Source: a virus. Taken from it: a stretch of DNA of 63,168 nucleotides. A program made the position numbers and the translations under genes. Location of the stretch: positions 1-63,168 of IMG/VR virus record IMGVR_UViG_3300042878_000174; one strand, written 5' to 3'. Position 1 is the first letter of the stretch, and the number at the start of each line of letters is the position of its first letter. Below the pieces are notes generated by a model. That model was given only the letters and a program-made list of their open reading frames with translations, was not told the origin of the DNA and did not search any database. Shown here in pieces: positions 31,723 to 41,719 of this stretch.

Positions 31723-31928
31723 TTGAAGAGCGTTTAAACATATGGGAGCGTGCGCTGGGATGGCGCAAGCGGCAGATGATCATGAAGCAACTGGATCCTG
31801 TAAGCAATCAGATTAGGAACAACACCTTGGAAGAGGTGGCTAAGGAGTTTGAGGCTATGAAAAACGGTGGCGACACTACGTCAAGCTTTGCCGCTTATGT
31901 AAGGAGTATGAAGCGTGCCCAGACCTAA
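31719..31928 (+). CDS. Small helical protein (hypothetical)
   Basis: 69 residues, MIEERLNIWERALGWRKRQM; RLN is encoded by GTTTAAAC at 31732. Charged helices (NTLEEVAKEFEAMKNG) resemble small phage proteins of the 'r..vLe.vA.efe.m' kind. Start coupled by ATGA. Confidence 0.7.
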   Translation: MIEERLNIWERALGWRKRQMIMKQLDPVSNQIRNNTLEEVAKEFEAMKNGGDTTSSFAAYVRSMKRAQT

Positions 31929-32103
31929 GCCACCTATGCCACTTAAGCCACGTAACATGCGTATGTCTGACCTTGAGTGGTTGATGTTTCAAGAACTGGG
32001 CGGGGCTGACTGGCTCCGCAAATTTGTAAAGACCAAAGCAAAGTTCCCGGCACAGCACTACATGTTTAAACTAAAGGAAGAAGATGATAAACAGAGCAGA
32101 TGA
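31915..32103 (+). CDS. Small phage protein with GTG start (hypothetical)
   Basis: 62 residues. The start codon is GTG at 31915 with AGGAG eight bases upstream. The Pro-rich N-terminus (MPRPKPPMPLKPRNMRMSD) and EWLMFQELGGADWLRKFV resemble small phage proteins that may have a helix-turn-helix-like core. Function unknown. GTTTAAAC at 32064. Confidence 0.72.
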   Translation: MPRPKPPMPLKPRNMRMSDLEWLMFQELGGADWLRKFVKTKAKFPAQHYMFKLKEEDDKQSR

Positions 32104-32314
32104 TTACCAAGTTGATGGCGACCATTACAAAACCATGGATATGCAACCATGGGAGGTCATGGAGTCAGTCCTAACACCTGAGGAGTTCGTGGGCTTCCTT
32201 AAGGGCAACGTCATCAAGTACGCCATGAGAGCCGGACGCAAGGAGGGTACTGACGACGCAGAGAAAGCCCGTCACTACGCCAAGAAGCTGGCAGAGTTTC
32301 AGGCATTCCTATGA
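32084..32314 (+). CDS. DUF3310 family protein
   Basis: 76 residues. VDGDHYKTMDMQPWEVME, FLKGNVIKYAMRAGRKEGTD and DAEKARHYAKKLAE are diagnostic of DUF3310, a small phage family sometimes labelled nucleotide-kinase-like, role unproven. AAAGGAAG precedes the ATG. Confidence 0.88.
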   Translation: MINRADDYQVDGDHYKTMDMQPWEVMESVLTPEEFVGFLKGNVIKYAMRAGRKEGTDDAEKARHYAKKLAEFQAFL

Positions 32315-32520
32315 ACGAGTGTAAACAGGAGTACTGCGATTTTGTTGGCAGCAAGGCGTTCGAAGACGACGGAGGCTGGAGCTACGAGGTTTGGCAGGCA
32401 GCCCAGCAGGCTGCGTTTAAACGACTAGCTGAACGATTCCGCAGCTACGGCAACATCGACTACACCGGCAAAGAGATTGCTCAGTACATTGAATTTATAA
32501 GTAAACAAGATGTACCGTAA
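32311..32520 (+). CDS. Small protein (hypothetical)
   Basis: 69 residues, MNECKQEYCDFVGSKAFEDD, then WSYEVWQAAQQAAFKRLAER. 'YEVWqAA..a' is common in small phage proteins that pair with DUF3310. Coupled to its neighbours on both sides. GTTTAAAC at 32414. Confidence 0.7.
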   Translation: MNECKQEYCDFVGSKAFEDDGGWSYEVWQAAQQAAFKRLAERFRSYGNIDYTGKEIAQYIEFISKQDVP

Positions 32521-32803
32521 CAGGAAACTGCTTGACCTTGTACGAGACTGCCCTTGTCAGAGGTGCGGGGCTGAGGATGGGACGGTTGTAGCCGCCCATT
32601 CTAACCAACAACGCGATGGCAAGGGCATGGGCATCAAGGCTCACGACTACCGGATCGCGGCCTTGTGCCACACATGCCATATGCTCATAGACCAAGGCAA
32701 AGACTTTGGCAAGCAGGCTAGGTTTGATGCGTGGGATGAAGCCCATCGAAAGACCATTGGATGGCTATTCGAGGCGGGTCATCTCACATTACATTCGCCC
32801 TGA
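32510..32803 (+). CDS. YbcO/DUF1364-like nuclease
   Basis: 97 residues. CPCQRCGAEDGTVVAAHSNQ, GKGMGIKAHDYRIAALCHTC and RTIGWLFEAGHL match the YbcO (DUF1364) family, a zinc-bound HNH-like fold with Cys pairs and His in AAHSN and HDYR. Related proteins of lambdoid phages act in recombination regions. Its 3' end overlaps the convergent virion gene by 20 bases, and no terminator is seen between them. Confidence 0.87.
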   Translation: MYRNRKLLDLVRDCPCQRCGAEDGTVVAAHSNQQRDGKGMGIKAHDYRIAALCHTCHMLIDQGKDFGKQARFDAWDEAHRKTIGWLFEAGHLTLHSP

Positions 32804-35800
32804 TCATGTTGATGTTGGCGGTTAAGGCGTTCTGAGCTTGGTTGATTCTCAGAAGAGCCTCTCGCTTGGCATCGGCATCCATCCTAGAGCTACGGATCAG
32901 GACTTGCATCTGACGGAACTCTTTCATGGTCTTCTCTAGGTCAAGGATGTAATCCTTGTTTGCAAGCATCCTGATGTTGTCTTGCATGTACTTGTTACGT
33001 TCCTCAAAGTCCATCGTGCGCTCAAGTAAGCTGGATGTTCGTACAGCTTCATCCGTGGCGTTTTTGAGGTTGTAGTAGCTGGTGACCGTACCTCTGGCCT
33101 CTGGATCCAACGCAAAGCGTTTGATGAGTGGCAACTGCTCAAAGCGTTTAGACGCAACAGGCGTGTCGGTGTTCATGTTTATAACACCATCCAAGGCGCT
33201 GACCATGTACATACCCATCGTACCCGTGTAGCCACCGATCAAGTGGTCGATCTTCATAGGCGACATGCCCAAGGTAGAACCTAAGGTAGCGGCAAGCGAT
33301 GAGGTTCCGGGGCCAACTTGGAACTCCGGGGCAACACCCTCAAGACCTTGGCCAACAATAGGTCTGCGTGTAAACAGGGAGAAGTTAGTCTCTGTCTCCA
33401 CGAACGGCTTGATGGCCTGCGGCAAGTAGTCAATGGCCAGTGTCGAACGCAGATTCCGAATCATGGATTCCATGAAGTCTTTGTTCGTATCCTCACCCAA
33501 GGTCAAAGCCATGAGCCTCTCAGGTATGACTTTGAAGATCACACCGATCTCAAACGGGATAGGGATCTTAATACCCAAGGATGGGATCAGCCAGTTGTTA
33601 TCTTTGGTTTCCTGTTCCTGACGCTTGTATTCTTCATCGTCATGGGTGAGAGTCCAGTACATGGCTGACAGGGCGGCCATGGTCAAGCCACGGACAATGA
33701 AAGCCTTCTGCACTGACTTTTCTCTATCCGTAGGCTTTTCCCCATACATAAGCTGACGGAAGGTCGGGCTGATACCAGCGCGGTACAGAACGTCCAGACC
33801 TTGCATACGGGCGTTTAAGAAAGGGATGGCCGCTGTCATGATACGCACCACAGCAGAACTTCCCTTGCGGTTAAAGTTCATTACCTCAAGCGCACGGTGC
33901 AAAGCCTCTGCCTCGTTCTTGGTTTCTGCGAGGGTGCGTTTATACACCTCAATCCTCGTGGCAGCGTCAGATGCGGTTGTGCCTTTCTCTAAGGCATCCC
34001 ACAAAGCCCTAGGCGCAGACATGGGGTTGAGCATACGTTGGAACGTAGACTTACCCTCGTACTTCTTCTTAAGCTCACGTTCAAACGCCTCAGCGCTTGT
34101 CTCGATGTTCTGTGAAAACTCGTAGCCGCCCAAGATACCAGCGTTTAAAAGCGCCTCGTACTCTGGCGATGTGTTAGCCATGGCCTTGCCAAAGTTCCTA
34201 ACAGTATCTGCGATTGGAGTCATCTTGACTCCGCTCGTTACGTATGCCGCCATGGAGTCTCGAACCATGTTAGCCAACATAAATCCGGGATCCTTAGTAA
34301 CCATGTTCCTTAGGAAGTTGGCCGGGCCAGACAACAGACCGATGAACGGCAAGTCAGGCATGTTTAAACTCTTAACAGCCTCGATAAACATGTGGTCTGC
34401 TACCTGATAGGTAACGACTTGGCCTTTTTCCAACACCTGAACTGTGTCGAGTCCCGCCTTAGATTTGGGTGGCAACTTCTCAGCCATATCGATCTGCATG
34501 GCTACGTTAATTGCACGTTGCGCCGCCACGTTCTTCATGCCCATCTGGATGGAAGACTGCGTGTTACGTACAACAGTTTCTAAGAAATCGGCTAGAGGTG
34601 CTTTGTCTGTGCCTTCGCCAAGCTTTTTAGGTTTCTTAACACCAGAGATAGACTGGAACAAGTTTGGCCCGATGGTCTTCTCGCCTTCCATCTGACGATA
34701 GAAAGGAATGTAGTCGGAGTATTCAGTGAACCTTGCCTTGTCGCCCTCGGACAGAACTCCTGTGTCTACCAAGAACTGAACCAGTCCATTGTTAAACGTT
34801 GTCCATTCTTCTTGGATCTGACGGAACTCAGGATGGTCTTTCTCCAACTGCTGGGCTTTCCTCAAATCCTCATCCGTAAAGATGTCTGGCCTGCCCTGTT
34901 CGTTTAAACGAGAACCACGCTGTGCAGCAGCCCAGAACTGGTAAAGCTGGTAGATGTATGGATCGTTGTATTTTGACAACGGAGCAAAGATAGCCACTGG
35001 GCCTTTAATCTTGCCATTGTCGTTGAAAGCTTTAGTCACGCCATTGGCATACACAGGAATACCACCGTTGCGGTCGTGTACACCCAAGACAGATGCGGTA
35101 ACCCCTGCGGCCAAGTCAGACTGCAAGGCTCCCGCTTCAGCACTAACATCAGCCATCAAAGCCACGCCACCCATCCGCTTGGCTAACTCTTTATCGTACT
35201 CAGCAAGGCGCTGGTATCTGTTTAAAGCTTGCTGACGCAGTACAGAGAAGGAGTCTCCGCTGAACGCTTTAGTGATGCGATCGGCAAAACCCTTCTCTTC
35301 GCGGGTGGTGGTTGTTGCGTTTACACGATTAACAGTTGCCGGGTCAGTGGACTCACGCAGGCTGTAGCGCACATCAGGGTTGTACTTGCTGTATGCGCCC
35401 GTATTGTCTGTGGCAGACTTAATTTGCGTTGACTCAAATGGCACATACGAGTTGCCTGCGCCTTCCATTTCGTTGCTGTAAACAAGCCCGTCATAACCAG
35501 CTTTTTGGAGAATCTTGACAAGGGCTGCACCAATTTCTGGTTCGCTGCTGTACTTGTCCCTAAATGAGTCGTACTTCTCCACGCTGATCAAGTCCATATC
35601 CATCATCTGATCTGCTAGATGATCAGGCGCATACGATGCCATGTGGCTTACTTCTAACGGGTTTTGGATTGACAGGTAGTAGTCACCCATCGTTGGTGAG
35701 CGCGAGTCAAAGTCGTACTGAGTACCCCTGAATTCAGCTTGCTCTTTAGTTCCAAAATGAAAGCCCATGCTAGATAAGTCTGTCTTGTACTTCTTGTCAA

Positions 35801-38800
35801 AGACAGTGGGTTTGGCTTTGGAAATGTGGCTAACAACTAAAGGCTTGCCATCTGCATCCACAATCTTGCTGTCACCAAACCATTCTTTAAACTCAGCCGT
35901 ATCGGGTGCTTCACGTAAGCTATAACGAATGTCGGGATTGCCGCTTCCATATGTACCTACGTTGCCTATAGAAGATTTAACTTGTGAGGATTCAAAAGCA
36001 ACCCAATGCCTGCCATCTTTAAAGCCATCGTAGTTTCCAGCTTTCAGGATGCGCTGCATGGCATCGCCATCACCGTTTAAAGCATCAGCACTAGGCAATC
36101 TACCATCCGTAAAGAATGGAACTTTAGTTTTAGCCCATTCTGCCGCACGCTCATTACTCATGTGCTGATTAGATGCAATCATCTCTTGGAGGTACGCATC
36201 CTTCATGGCGGGGGTGACACGGCTTTCACCAGCAATGTAAGGCCGCTTGATGTTTAAATACACAGGAAGAACTTGTGAACCTTCTTGGTATTGTCTGGTC
36301 TTTCTGTCTGCGGCATAGTCAGATGCTTCATCTGCGTATGGAGTAAAGTAATAACCAGCTACATTACCCGCCCTGTTCTTACGCTCAACTTTGCCGGTAA
36401 ATGCATTACCTTTGAAATCTGGTGAGCCATGATAAACAACAAGCGGTTTACCATCTTCATCTACCACCTTGCTGCCGCTGAACCACTGTTTAAACTCAGG
36501 GGTATTAGGAGCTTCACGCAGGCTTAGTCTTTCGTTTGATTTAACTGACGGCTTTTTAGGTTCGGCAGTTTTGCGGGCTTTGTTGAGGAATGCATTGCCT
36601 GCACTGGCAAAAGATCTAGGCAAACTAGATGCGCCTTCGCCACCATATTGTTTCTTACCTGAGGCAGAGACTTCGCTTAAGTAGTCACTCAAGCCGTCCA
36701 TGTCTCTGGTGTCCAGCACAAACTTAGATGTCATGTAGTCATCAGAGATGGCGTACTGAGCGGATGGAACAAAATCACGCAGTTCTGCAAGGTCAGATCT
36801 GTTGTCAAACACAGCATCAAAGTAGCGTTGTTCATCCTCTGTCAAAGAAACTTGACGTAAGCTGAACCGTGGTTTCTTAGAGAATGTGACTGGCTGACCT
36901 TGGTTGCCTTTTAGCTTCTCTTGGTTGGGGATAACCAATGTATCGCCATCACGCTCAGGATCGTAATCAAGGAAGAAACCATTGTGCTTCTCTGCCGCAT
37001 CCTCAGGCTTGGTGGTGTTGTCTTTGTTAGTCAGGCCAATGATCAAGCCGTCACCGCCCTCTTTGACTGGGTCAAGGAAGCGGGCATCGTACTCATCACC
37101 ATTCCACACCTCAAACGTTTTGCCAGTTCTTTCGTCCTTAACAAACTTAGGCATGGATGAGCGGCTTGTAAACGCCATAGCCACATTGCGACCGCTAGGC
37201 AGAATCTTGTCTACCATGCGATCCCAGTTAGAGAACTTGTTAAAGATCGTCTTGTTACCAACAACCTGAGATGCACCAGTTGAGCTATAGGTCAAATGAT
37301 GGTTAGGTGCAATTGGCTTGGTATCTAGCTTTGTGTAGTCGTAGAAGGTCACATCAGGGAACATGTTGATGATGTTCTCAAACGTGCTGGGGTTGAAGTC
37401 AGAGGTAACGTTTAAACGAATAGCCGGGTGGTAATCCAAATCTCGTGCTGCTTTGCGGAATGATTCAATCTGCTTGATCATGGCAATAGCAAATGCCTCA
37501 GGGTTTACCACTAGAGCTTCAGTCTTTAAGTACTGAGACAGGCGTGGGCCTGAGCGCCACTGGCCTTCGCCACCGTACAGTAAGTTCTGCCCAGAGGTTT
37601 CTCCAAGGCACAAGTCCTCGCAGATGCCTGACTGAGGGCACGTGGTAGCACGTTGCTCATCGTTAATCTTCTGAGCAGACGCAAAGCCAAGTCCTGTAGA
37701 CATGACCTTCTTGCCGTTGTAAGTAAGGCCGTATTCACCGATGTTGGTTTTCTCCAACTTGGAGTTAGCACCAAACAAGCGGCTGATGTTGTGCTCTGCA
37801 CGGAGCACATCCTTAGCGTTGCGTGCCATGATGCGACGATCTGCCGCAGAAGAGTTAGCCCACTTAGTGGCCGCATCATTCACTGCGGTCGTGACTTGCT
37901 TCAGAGTGCGGTCAGGATGCAGGCCTTTGGTACGCGGCGCATTGAGTGTAAACAGCTTGGTCTGAGCCATCTTCTTCTCAAACGCTTTGCCTTCTGCGAT
38001 TGGGATAAAGAAGTCTTTCCGGCCATCTGGGTACTCTTCCAGTATATGGATCACAGATGGATCCACTTGAAGCAATACGTTTGCACCACCCACAGGCTGA
38101 TCAATCATACCGGGCTTGTTTTCAATAGCCGCTGAACTAGATTCGTTGGTCAAGTAGATGCGGTTGGCTGTAGGCGAGTGACCCTTGAGCTTACGGGTTG
38201 CCGCAAGATCTCTGGCAGACTCGTTGGTCGTTGGGTAGTACAACGTCACTGTGCCGTTAGCGTTTAAAGGCAGACCTGTAATTGGGTCGTTCTTTAATGT
38301 CTCGTCTTTGCTCAGTTTCTTCTGATCATAGGGTTGCTTTATGGAGAAGCGTGTGTTGTCGCCATCCAGCGGAACGTTGATCTGACCCTCAGAGGTATAC
38401 GGATCAATTCCAAACTTCATGGAGTACTTGACCGCATCCTCTTTAACTTTGTCGTTAGCCTTCCATGCGCTTGGCTTTTGGGACAGTTCGCCACGTTCAA
38501 TCTTGCCAAATACATCTTCGTAAGTCTGGAAGCCAGCACCGCTCAGTGCATTACGCAGCGCAGTGAAGAAGTCGTTTAAACGTTTAAGCAGCGCAGCCAG
38601 CATTCCTGCTGGTGGCTTGTTGTTGGCAAAGTCGGCAAATGCTTCAGCAATGGCTTCTTCTGTAACCTTGGCCATGTCATTGTTGTAGATGTCAACATAA
38701 GCGTCATAGGCAGACATGCGCTCACCCTTGTGCTCGACAATCTTTTTCTTCAGATACTTGTCAGTCCACTCGCTCTTCGCCATGCGCTCAAGCGCATTCC

Positions 38801-41711
38801 ACTGCTGAGGCGTAAAGAAATTCAAATCCTTCAGGGCGTGCAAAGCCTCATGGCGCAAGATACGCACTGGTTCTTTTTCTTCCAAGGCAATCTTAATCAG
38901 GCTCTCGTTGTAGGAGCCTTCTGAGTCCAGCTTCTCAACAAGGTTTAGCTTGACATTACCAAGGCCAAACTTTTCGAGGATGGGTTTGAGTTGGGCTTCG
39001 ACAGCCGCCATCTTCTCTTTGAGGCCGGGTGTCTCTTTGGCCGCTTCAGCCTTTGCCTTGGCGGCTTTGGCTTCAGTTTCAATGCCTTCCAGAACCTCAG
39101 ACACAGGCTTGCCTTCTGTAGGTTTGGGTGCAGTTCTGCGTTCCAGTTCAGCCTGAGCCTTCTTACCTACTGCCCGACGGCCTTGTTGCTGAGTCAACTC
39201 TTGCAGTTGCTTCTCATCCATGTCGGCCAAGATGCCTTCTTCAGCCGCCTGACGGGATGGATATGTAGCACGTGCCTGACCCTGTTCAAACACGGTATAG
39301 CCTTTACGGCCAATAGCTTTAGTGCCTGTTGGCTTGACTGCAAGCGCAGTAACCTTAGGATCAAACTTCTTGATCTCTTCTGTCAGGGCGGCAATCTTTG
39401 CCTGTGTGTCTTCAACCAACTTGGCGTGCTTACCGGCGGCCTTTTGGTAACCAGTCGTCTGACCTTTGCCTTGAGCCTCCATGGTGGTTAAACGCTTCTG
39501 GCTGGCTTCGATGGCGTTGTTCAACTGCGTGATTTGATTCTCACGAGCGTTAGCCATACCAGCGCGGGTACGCTCAAAGCTGTCCTTCTTGGCGTTGGCT
39601 TCTTCGATGGTGTTAGCTTTAAACAGTACTTCGTCACCGGCCAGCACGTCGTATCCTGCTGGGGCTTCACCCTCTTTAAACGCACCTTCACGGATGTCAA
39701 ATCCTTCGGGCAGCGTGGCGGAGGTGGCGGGGGCAGCGATGGCATCTGTTGTAATCTGCCTAACGTTTAAACCACGCTTGGCCGCAGCAGCGCGTGCAGC
39801 AGTTCTAGATGTGTAGGTAGACGGAAGGGCAGTTCCCGTCTTGGGATCATAGATCTCATAGCGAGGAGTCTTGATCAAGTCAACGTCACCATTCTTAATG
39901 GCCGTATCAAGGATAGCTCCCGCATGGGAATCTTCTGTAAGGTTCGTGTATTCCTTGATAGTCTTGATGACCTCTTTAGGATCTACAGGAACGCCTAGTT
40001 CTGCCAGTAGAACATCCACACCCTTGATGGCTTTGTCGTATTGCTTCTCATCAAACCGGCGTGCGTTTGTGCCTTCGGGCAGGATGTTTAAACCTTCCGA
40101 CGCGGGCAGGCTGTTTAATGATTTAAACGCAGCATGTAGCTGCGGCTGTGACATCTGCTCCAGTGCGCTTGCACCAGTCGTTCTGGCTAAGAAGTCTTTG
40201 AAGCCTTTAGTACTAGTATCTACGTTCTTCAGCTTGGCTTGATTCAGGATGTCTTGTGCGGTGTACTTTTCACCGGCATAACCAGACTTGGCGGTGATAA
40301 GTTCATCCAACAAGCCTTGCTCGGCCTTAGGGTTAACCCCCGGCATAGCATCCACAAAGTCCTCAATCGAGTACTCCTTGAGCTTGGGAAGTCCAGCTTG
40401 CTTGCGGTAGTCATCAATCTGTTTGTAGATGTCAAAGGGGACTTCGCTCTTGCGGATGTTGCCTAAAGGATTCTTAAGCGGGTCTGTCTGTACTTCTTCA
40501 ACGGGGATTTCCTCAGACGGCGCAGGCAAAGCAATAGCCTGCTGTTGCTCCATTTGCTGACGGATTTGATCGGTCTGTTTCTGAAGAACAGCACGCTCGG
40601 CTTCTGCCTTTTGTGTCGCAGCTTGTATTTGTGCGTCAGCTTCGGCTTGTTTTCTAGCTTGTTCATCGGCTAATGTCTGTTTGTATTGACGTTGCAGATT
40701 AGACATCTGCGCGGGGGAGACAGCAAGACCTAAGACTGATCCAACCAAAGCGTCGTGTGCAACTGTACCGGCCAGACCTTCGGTTAAATCTTTCTCTACA
40801 CCAGATTGGTTCAAAGCGATGTTAGTGCCAACTTGTCCTACCGCAGCTTGTACAGCTTCAGGTGCGGCTTCACCCAACATAGTCAAGCCAATTGCTTGCT
40901 TGTAGCTTGGCGCATCCAGAGAAGGCGCTCCCACGCCCTTGCTAACCTTCTTAGCCGCATTAGCGATTACTTGCTCGACACCGAACATACCCTCTAATGC
41001 GCCTGCACCGCCAGCCAATAATTGGCGGGGTAAGTTTTCTCCTGAATATGCAGATGCCTCAAGCGCTCTCTGTTCTGCAATAGCAGGGTCTAAACCTTTG
41101 GCAAGCAAAGCTTCTTTCACTGCCTCGTAGTCTTGGCCCTTCTGACCACCAACGCCCATCAATCCACCGATACCAGTTGCACCACGTGCACCGGCCAATG
41201 CTCTAGCACCAAAGCCTGCGCCTGCGGCTACTTGACCACCGGGCAACAGACCCGCAGCAATGATTGGTGCGCTGCCAAGCAATGCGTTTACAGTGCCCTG
41301 TACGGGAGCCTGTGTAAACCTACGTATGCCAGTGCCAACCTCGTTAGCCAAACCAGTACCTTGAGCGCGGTTCTCAAGTTCGGCTTGAATAGCTAATTCT
41401 TCCTGACGGGCAGGAGTCAGGTTTTCTTGTGCATATTGTTGGATAGATCCCAAGCCTTTGGAGACTGGGTTATCTACACCTGCAATGTTTGTAAGTGCCT
41501 GTACGCCACCGGCCAGTGCACCTAGGCCGCCTAGACCAATGTCTTTGATGGTACTGGGAGCACGTGGGGTTTCTTCCAGTTCCTTGGAAGTCAAACCCGC
41601 CATAGGGTTCTGGCGCAGTAACTCTGCTTCTACTTGGCGCTGAGTTGCCCCGTCTGGGCCTTGAACTTCGTATGTGCGGCCATCAGGGGCAGTAATTCTA
41701 TACAGTGCCAT
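32784..41711 (-). CDS. Giant polyvalent virion/ejection protein (2975 residues)
   Basis: Multidomain. The N-terminus is a short module (ITAPDGRTYEVQGPDGATQR) and Gly/Ala-rich hydrophobic stretches (about 55-330). A Gln/Ala coiled coil lies at about 340-395. A zincin motif HEALHALK has its His at 954. A Cys-rich GP88-like region (TTCPQSGICEDLCLG, about 1355) runs to about 1560. Two tandem ADP-ribosyltransferase-like domains, each starting with a 'W.G.SKVVD.DGKPLVVYH' type block, lie at about 1735-1925 and 1933-2120. A C-terminal region of LPD38 type (about 2440-2750) follows. Such polyvalent proteins are thought to be injected with phage DNA. Five R-[FYL]-S-[LI]-[RK] motifs stand before domains. 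Confidence 0.85.
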   Translation of the reverse strand: MALYRITAPDGRTYEVQGPDGATQRQVEAELLRQNPMAGLTSKELEETPRAPSTIKDIGLGGLGALAGGVQALTNIAGVDNPVSKGLGSIQQYAQENLTPARQEELAIQAELENRAQGTGLANEVGTGIRRFTQAPVQGTVNALLGSAPIIAAGLLPGGQVAAGAGFGARALAGARGATGIGGLMGVGGQKGQDYEAVKEALLAKGLDPAIAEQRALEASAYSGENLPRQLLAGGAGALEGMFGVEQVIANAAKKVSKGVGAPSLDAPSYKQAIGLTMLGEAAPEAVQAAVGQVGTNIALNQSGVEKDLTEGLAGTVAHDALVGSVLGLAVSPAQMSNLQRQYKQTLADEQARKQAEADAQIQAATQKAEAERAVLQKQTDQIRQQMEQQQAIALPAPSEEIPVEEVQTDPLKNPLGNIRKSEVPFDIYKQIDDYRKQAGLPKLKEYSIEDFVDAMPGVNPKAEQGLLDELITAKSGYAGEKYTAQDILNQAKLKNVDTSTKGFKDFLARTTGASALEQMSQPQLHAAFKSLNSLPASEGLNILPEGTNARRFDEKQYDKAIKGVDVLLAELGVPVDPKEVIKTIKEYTNLTEDSHAGAILDTAIKNGDVDLIKTPRYEIYDPKTGTALPSTYTSRTAARAAAAKRGLNVRQITTDAIAAPATSATLPEGFDIREGAFKEGEAPAGYDVLAGDEVLFKANTIEEANAKKDSFERTRAGMANARENQITQLNNAIEASQKRLTTMEAQGKGQTTGYQKAAGKHAKLVEDTQAKIAALTEEIKKFDPKVTALAVKPTGTKAIGRKGYTVFEQGQARATYPSRQAAEEGILADMDEKQLQELTQQQGRRAVGKKAQAELERRTAPKPTEGKPVSEVLEGIETEAKAAKAKAEAAKETPGLKEKMAAVEAQLKPILEKFGLGNVKLNLVEKLDSEGSYNESLIKIALEEKEPVRILRHEALHALKDLNFFTPQQWNALERMAKSEWTDKYLKKKIVEHKGERMSAYDAYVDIYNNDMAKVTEEAIAEAFADFANNKPPAGMLAALLKRLNDFFTALRNALSGAGFQTYEDVFGKIERGELSQKPSAWKANDKVKEDAVKYSMKFGIDPYTSEGQINVPLDGDNTRFSIKQPYDQKKLSKDETLKNDPITGLPLNANGTVTLYYPTTNESARDLAATRKLKGHSPTANRIYLTNESSSAAIENKPGMIDQPVGGANVLLQVDPSVIHILEEYPDGRKDFFIPIAEGKAFEKKMAQTKLFTLNAPRTKGLHPDRTLKQVTTAVNDAATKWANSSAADRRIMARNAKDVLRAEHNISRLFGANSKLEKTNIGEYGLTYNGKKVMSTGLGFASAQKINDEQRATTCPQSGICEDLCLGETSGQNLLYGGEGQWRSGPRLSQYLKTEALVVNPEAFAIAMIKQIESFRKAARDLDYHPAIRLNVTSDFNPSTFENIINMFPDVTFYDYTKLDTKPIAPNHHLTYSSTGASQVVGNKTIFNKFSNWDRMVDKILPSGRNVAMAFTSRSSMPKFVKDERTGKTFEVWNGDEYDARFLDPVKEGGDGLIIGLTNKDNTTKPEDAAEKHNGFFLDYDPERDGDTLVIPNQEKLKGNQGQPVTFSKKPRFSLRQVSLTEDEQRYFDAVFDNRSDLAELRDFVPSAQYAISDDYMTSKFVLDTRDMDGLSDYLSEVSASGKKQYGGEGASSLPRSFASAGNAFLNKARKTAEPKKPSVKSNERLSLREAPNTPEFKQWFSGSKVVDEDGKPLVVYHGSPDFKGNAFTGKVERKNRAGNVAGYYFTPYADEASDYAADRKTRQYQEGSQVLPVYLNIKRPYIAGESRVTPAMKDAYLQEMIASNQHMSNERAAEWAKTKVPFFTDGRLPSADALNGDGDAMQRILKAGNYDGFKDGRHWVAFESSQVKSSIGNVGTYGSGNPDIRYSLREAPDTAEFKEWFGDSKIVDADGKPLVVSHISKAKPTVFDKKYKTDLSSMGFHFGTKEQAEFRGTQYDFDSRSPTMGDYYLSIQNPLEVSHMASYAPDHLADQMMDMDLISVEKYDSFRDKYSSEPEIGAALVKILQKAGYDGLVYSNEMEGAGNSYVPFESTQIKSATDNTGAYSKYNPDVRYSLRESTDPATVNRVNATTTTREEKGFADRITKAFSGDSFSVLRQQALNRYQRLAEYDKELAKRMGGVALMADVSAEAGALQSDLAAGVTASVLGVHDRNGGIPVYANGVTKAFNDNGKIKGPVAIFAPLSKYNDPYIYQLYQFWAAAQRGSRLNEQGRPDIFTDEDLRKAQQLEKDHPEFRQIQEEWTTFNNGLVQFLVDTGVLSEGDKARFTEYSDYIPFYRQMEGEKTIGPNLFQSISGVKKPKKLGEGTDKAPLADFLETVVRNTQSSIQMGMKNVAAQRAINVAMQIDMAEKLPPKSKAGLDTVQVLEKGQVVTYQVADHMFIEAVKSLNMPDLPFIGLLSGPANFLRNMVTKDPGFMLANMVRDSMAAYVTSGVKMTPIADTVRNFGKAMANTSPEYEALLNAGILGGYEFSQNIETSAEAFERELKKKYEGKSTFQRMLNPMSAPRALWDALEKGTTASDAATRIEVYKRTLAETKNEAEALHRALEVMNFNRKGSSAVVRIMTAAIPFLNARMQGLDVLYRAGISPTFRQLMYGEKPTDREKSVQKAFIVRGLTMAALSAMYWTLTHDDEEYKRQEQETKDNNWLIPSLGIKIPIPFEIGVIFKVIPERLMALTLGEDTNKDFMESMIRNLRSTLAIDYLPQAIKPFVETETNFSLFTRRPIVGQGLEGVAPEFQVGPGTSSLAATLGSTLGMSPMKIDHLIGGYTGTMGMYMVSALDGVINMNTDTPVASKRFEQLPLIKRFALDPEARGTVTSYYNLKNATDEAVRTSSLLERTMDFEERNKYMQDNIRMLANKDYILDLEKTMKEFRQMQVLIRSSRMDADAKREALLRINQAQNALTANINMIRANVM

Positions 41712-41719
41712 GTTTAAAC

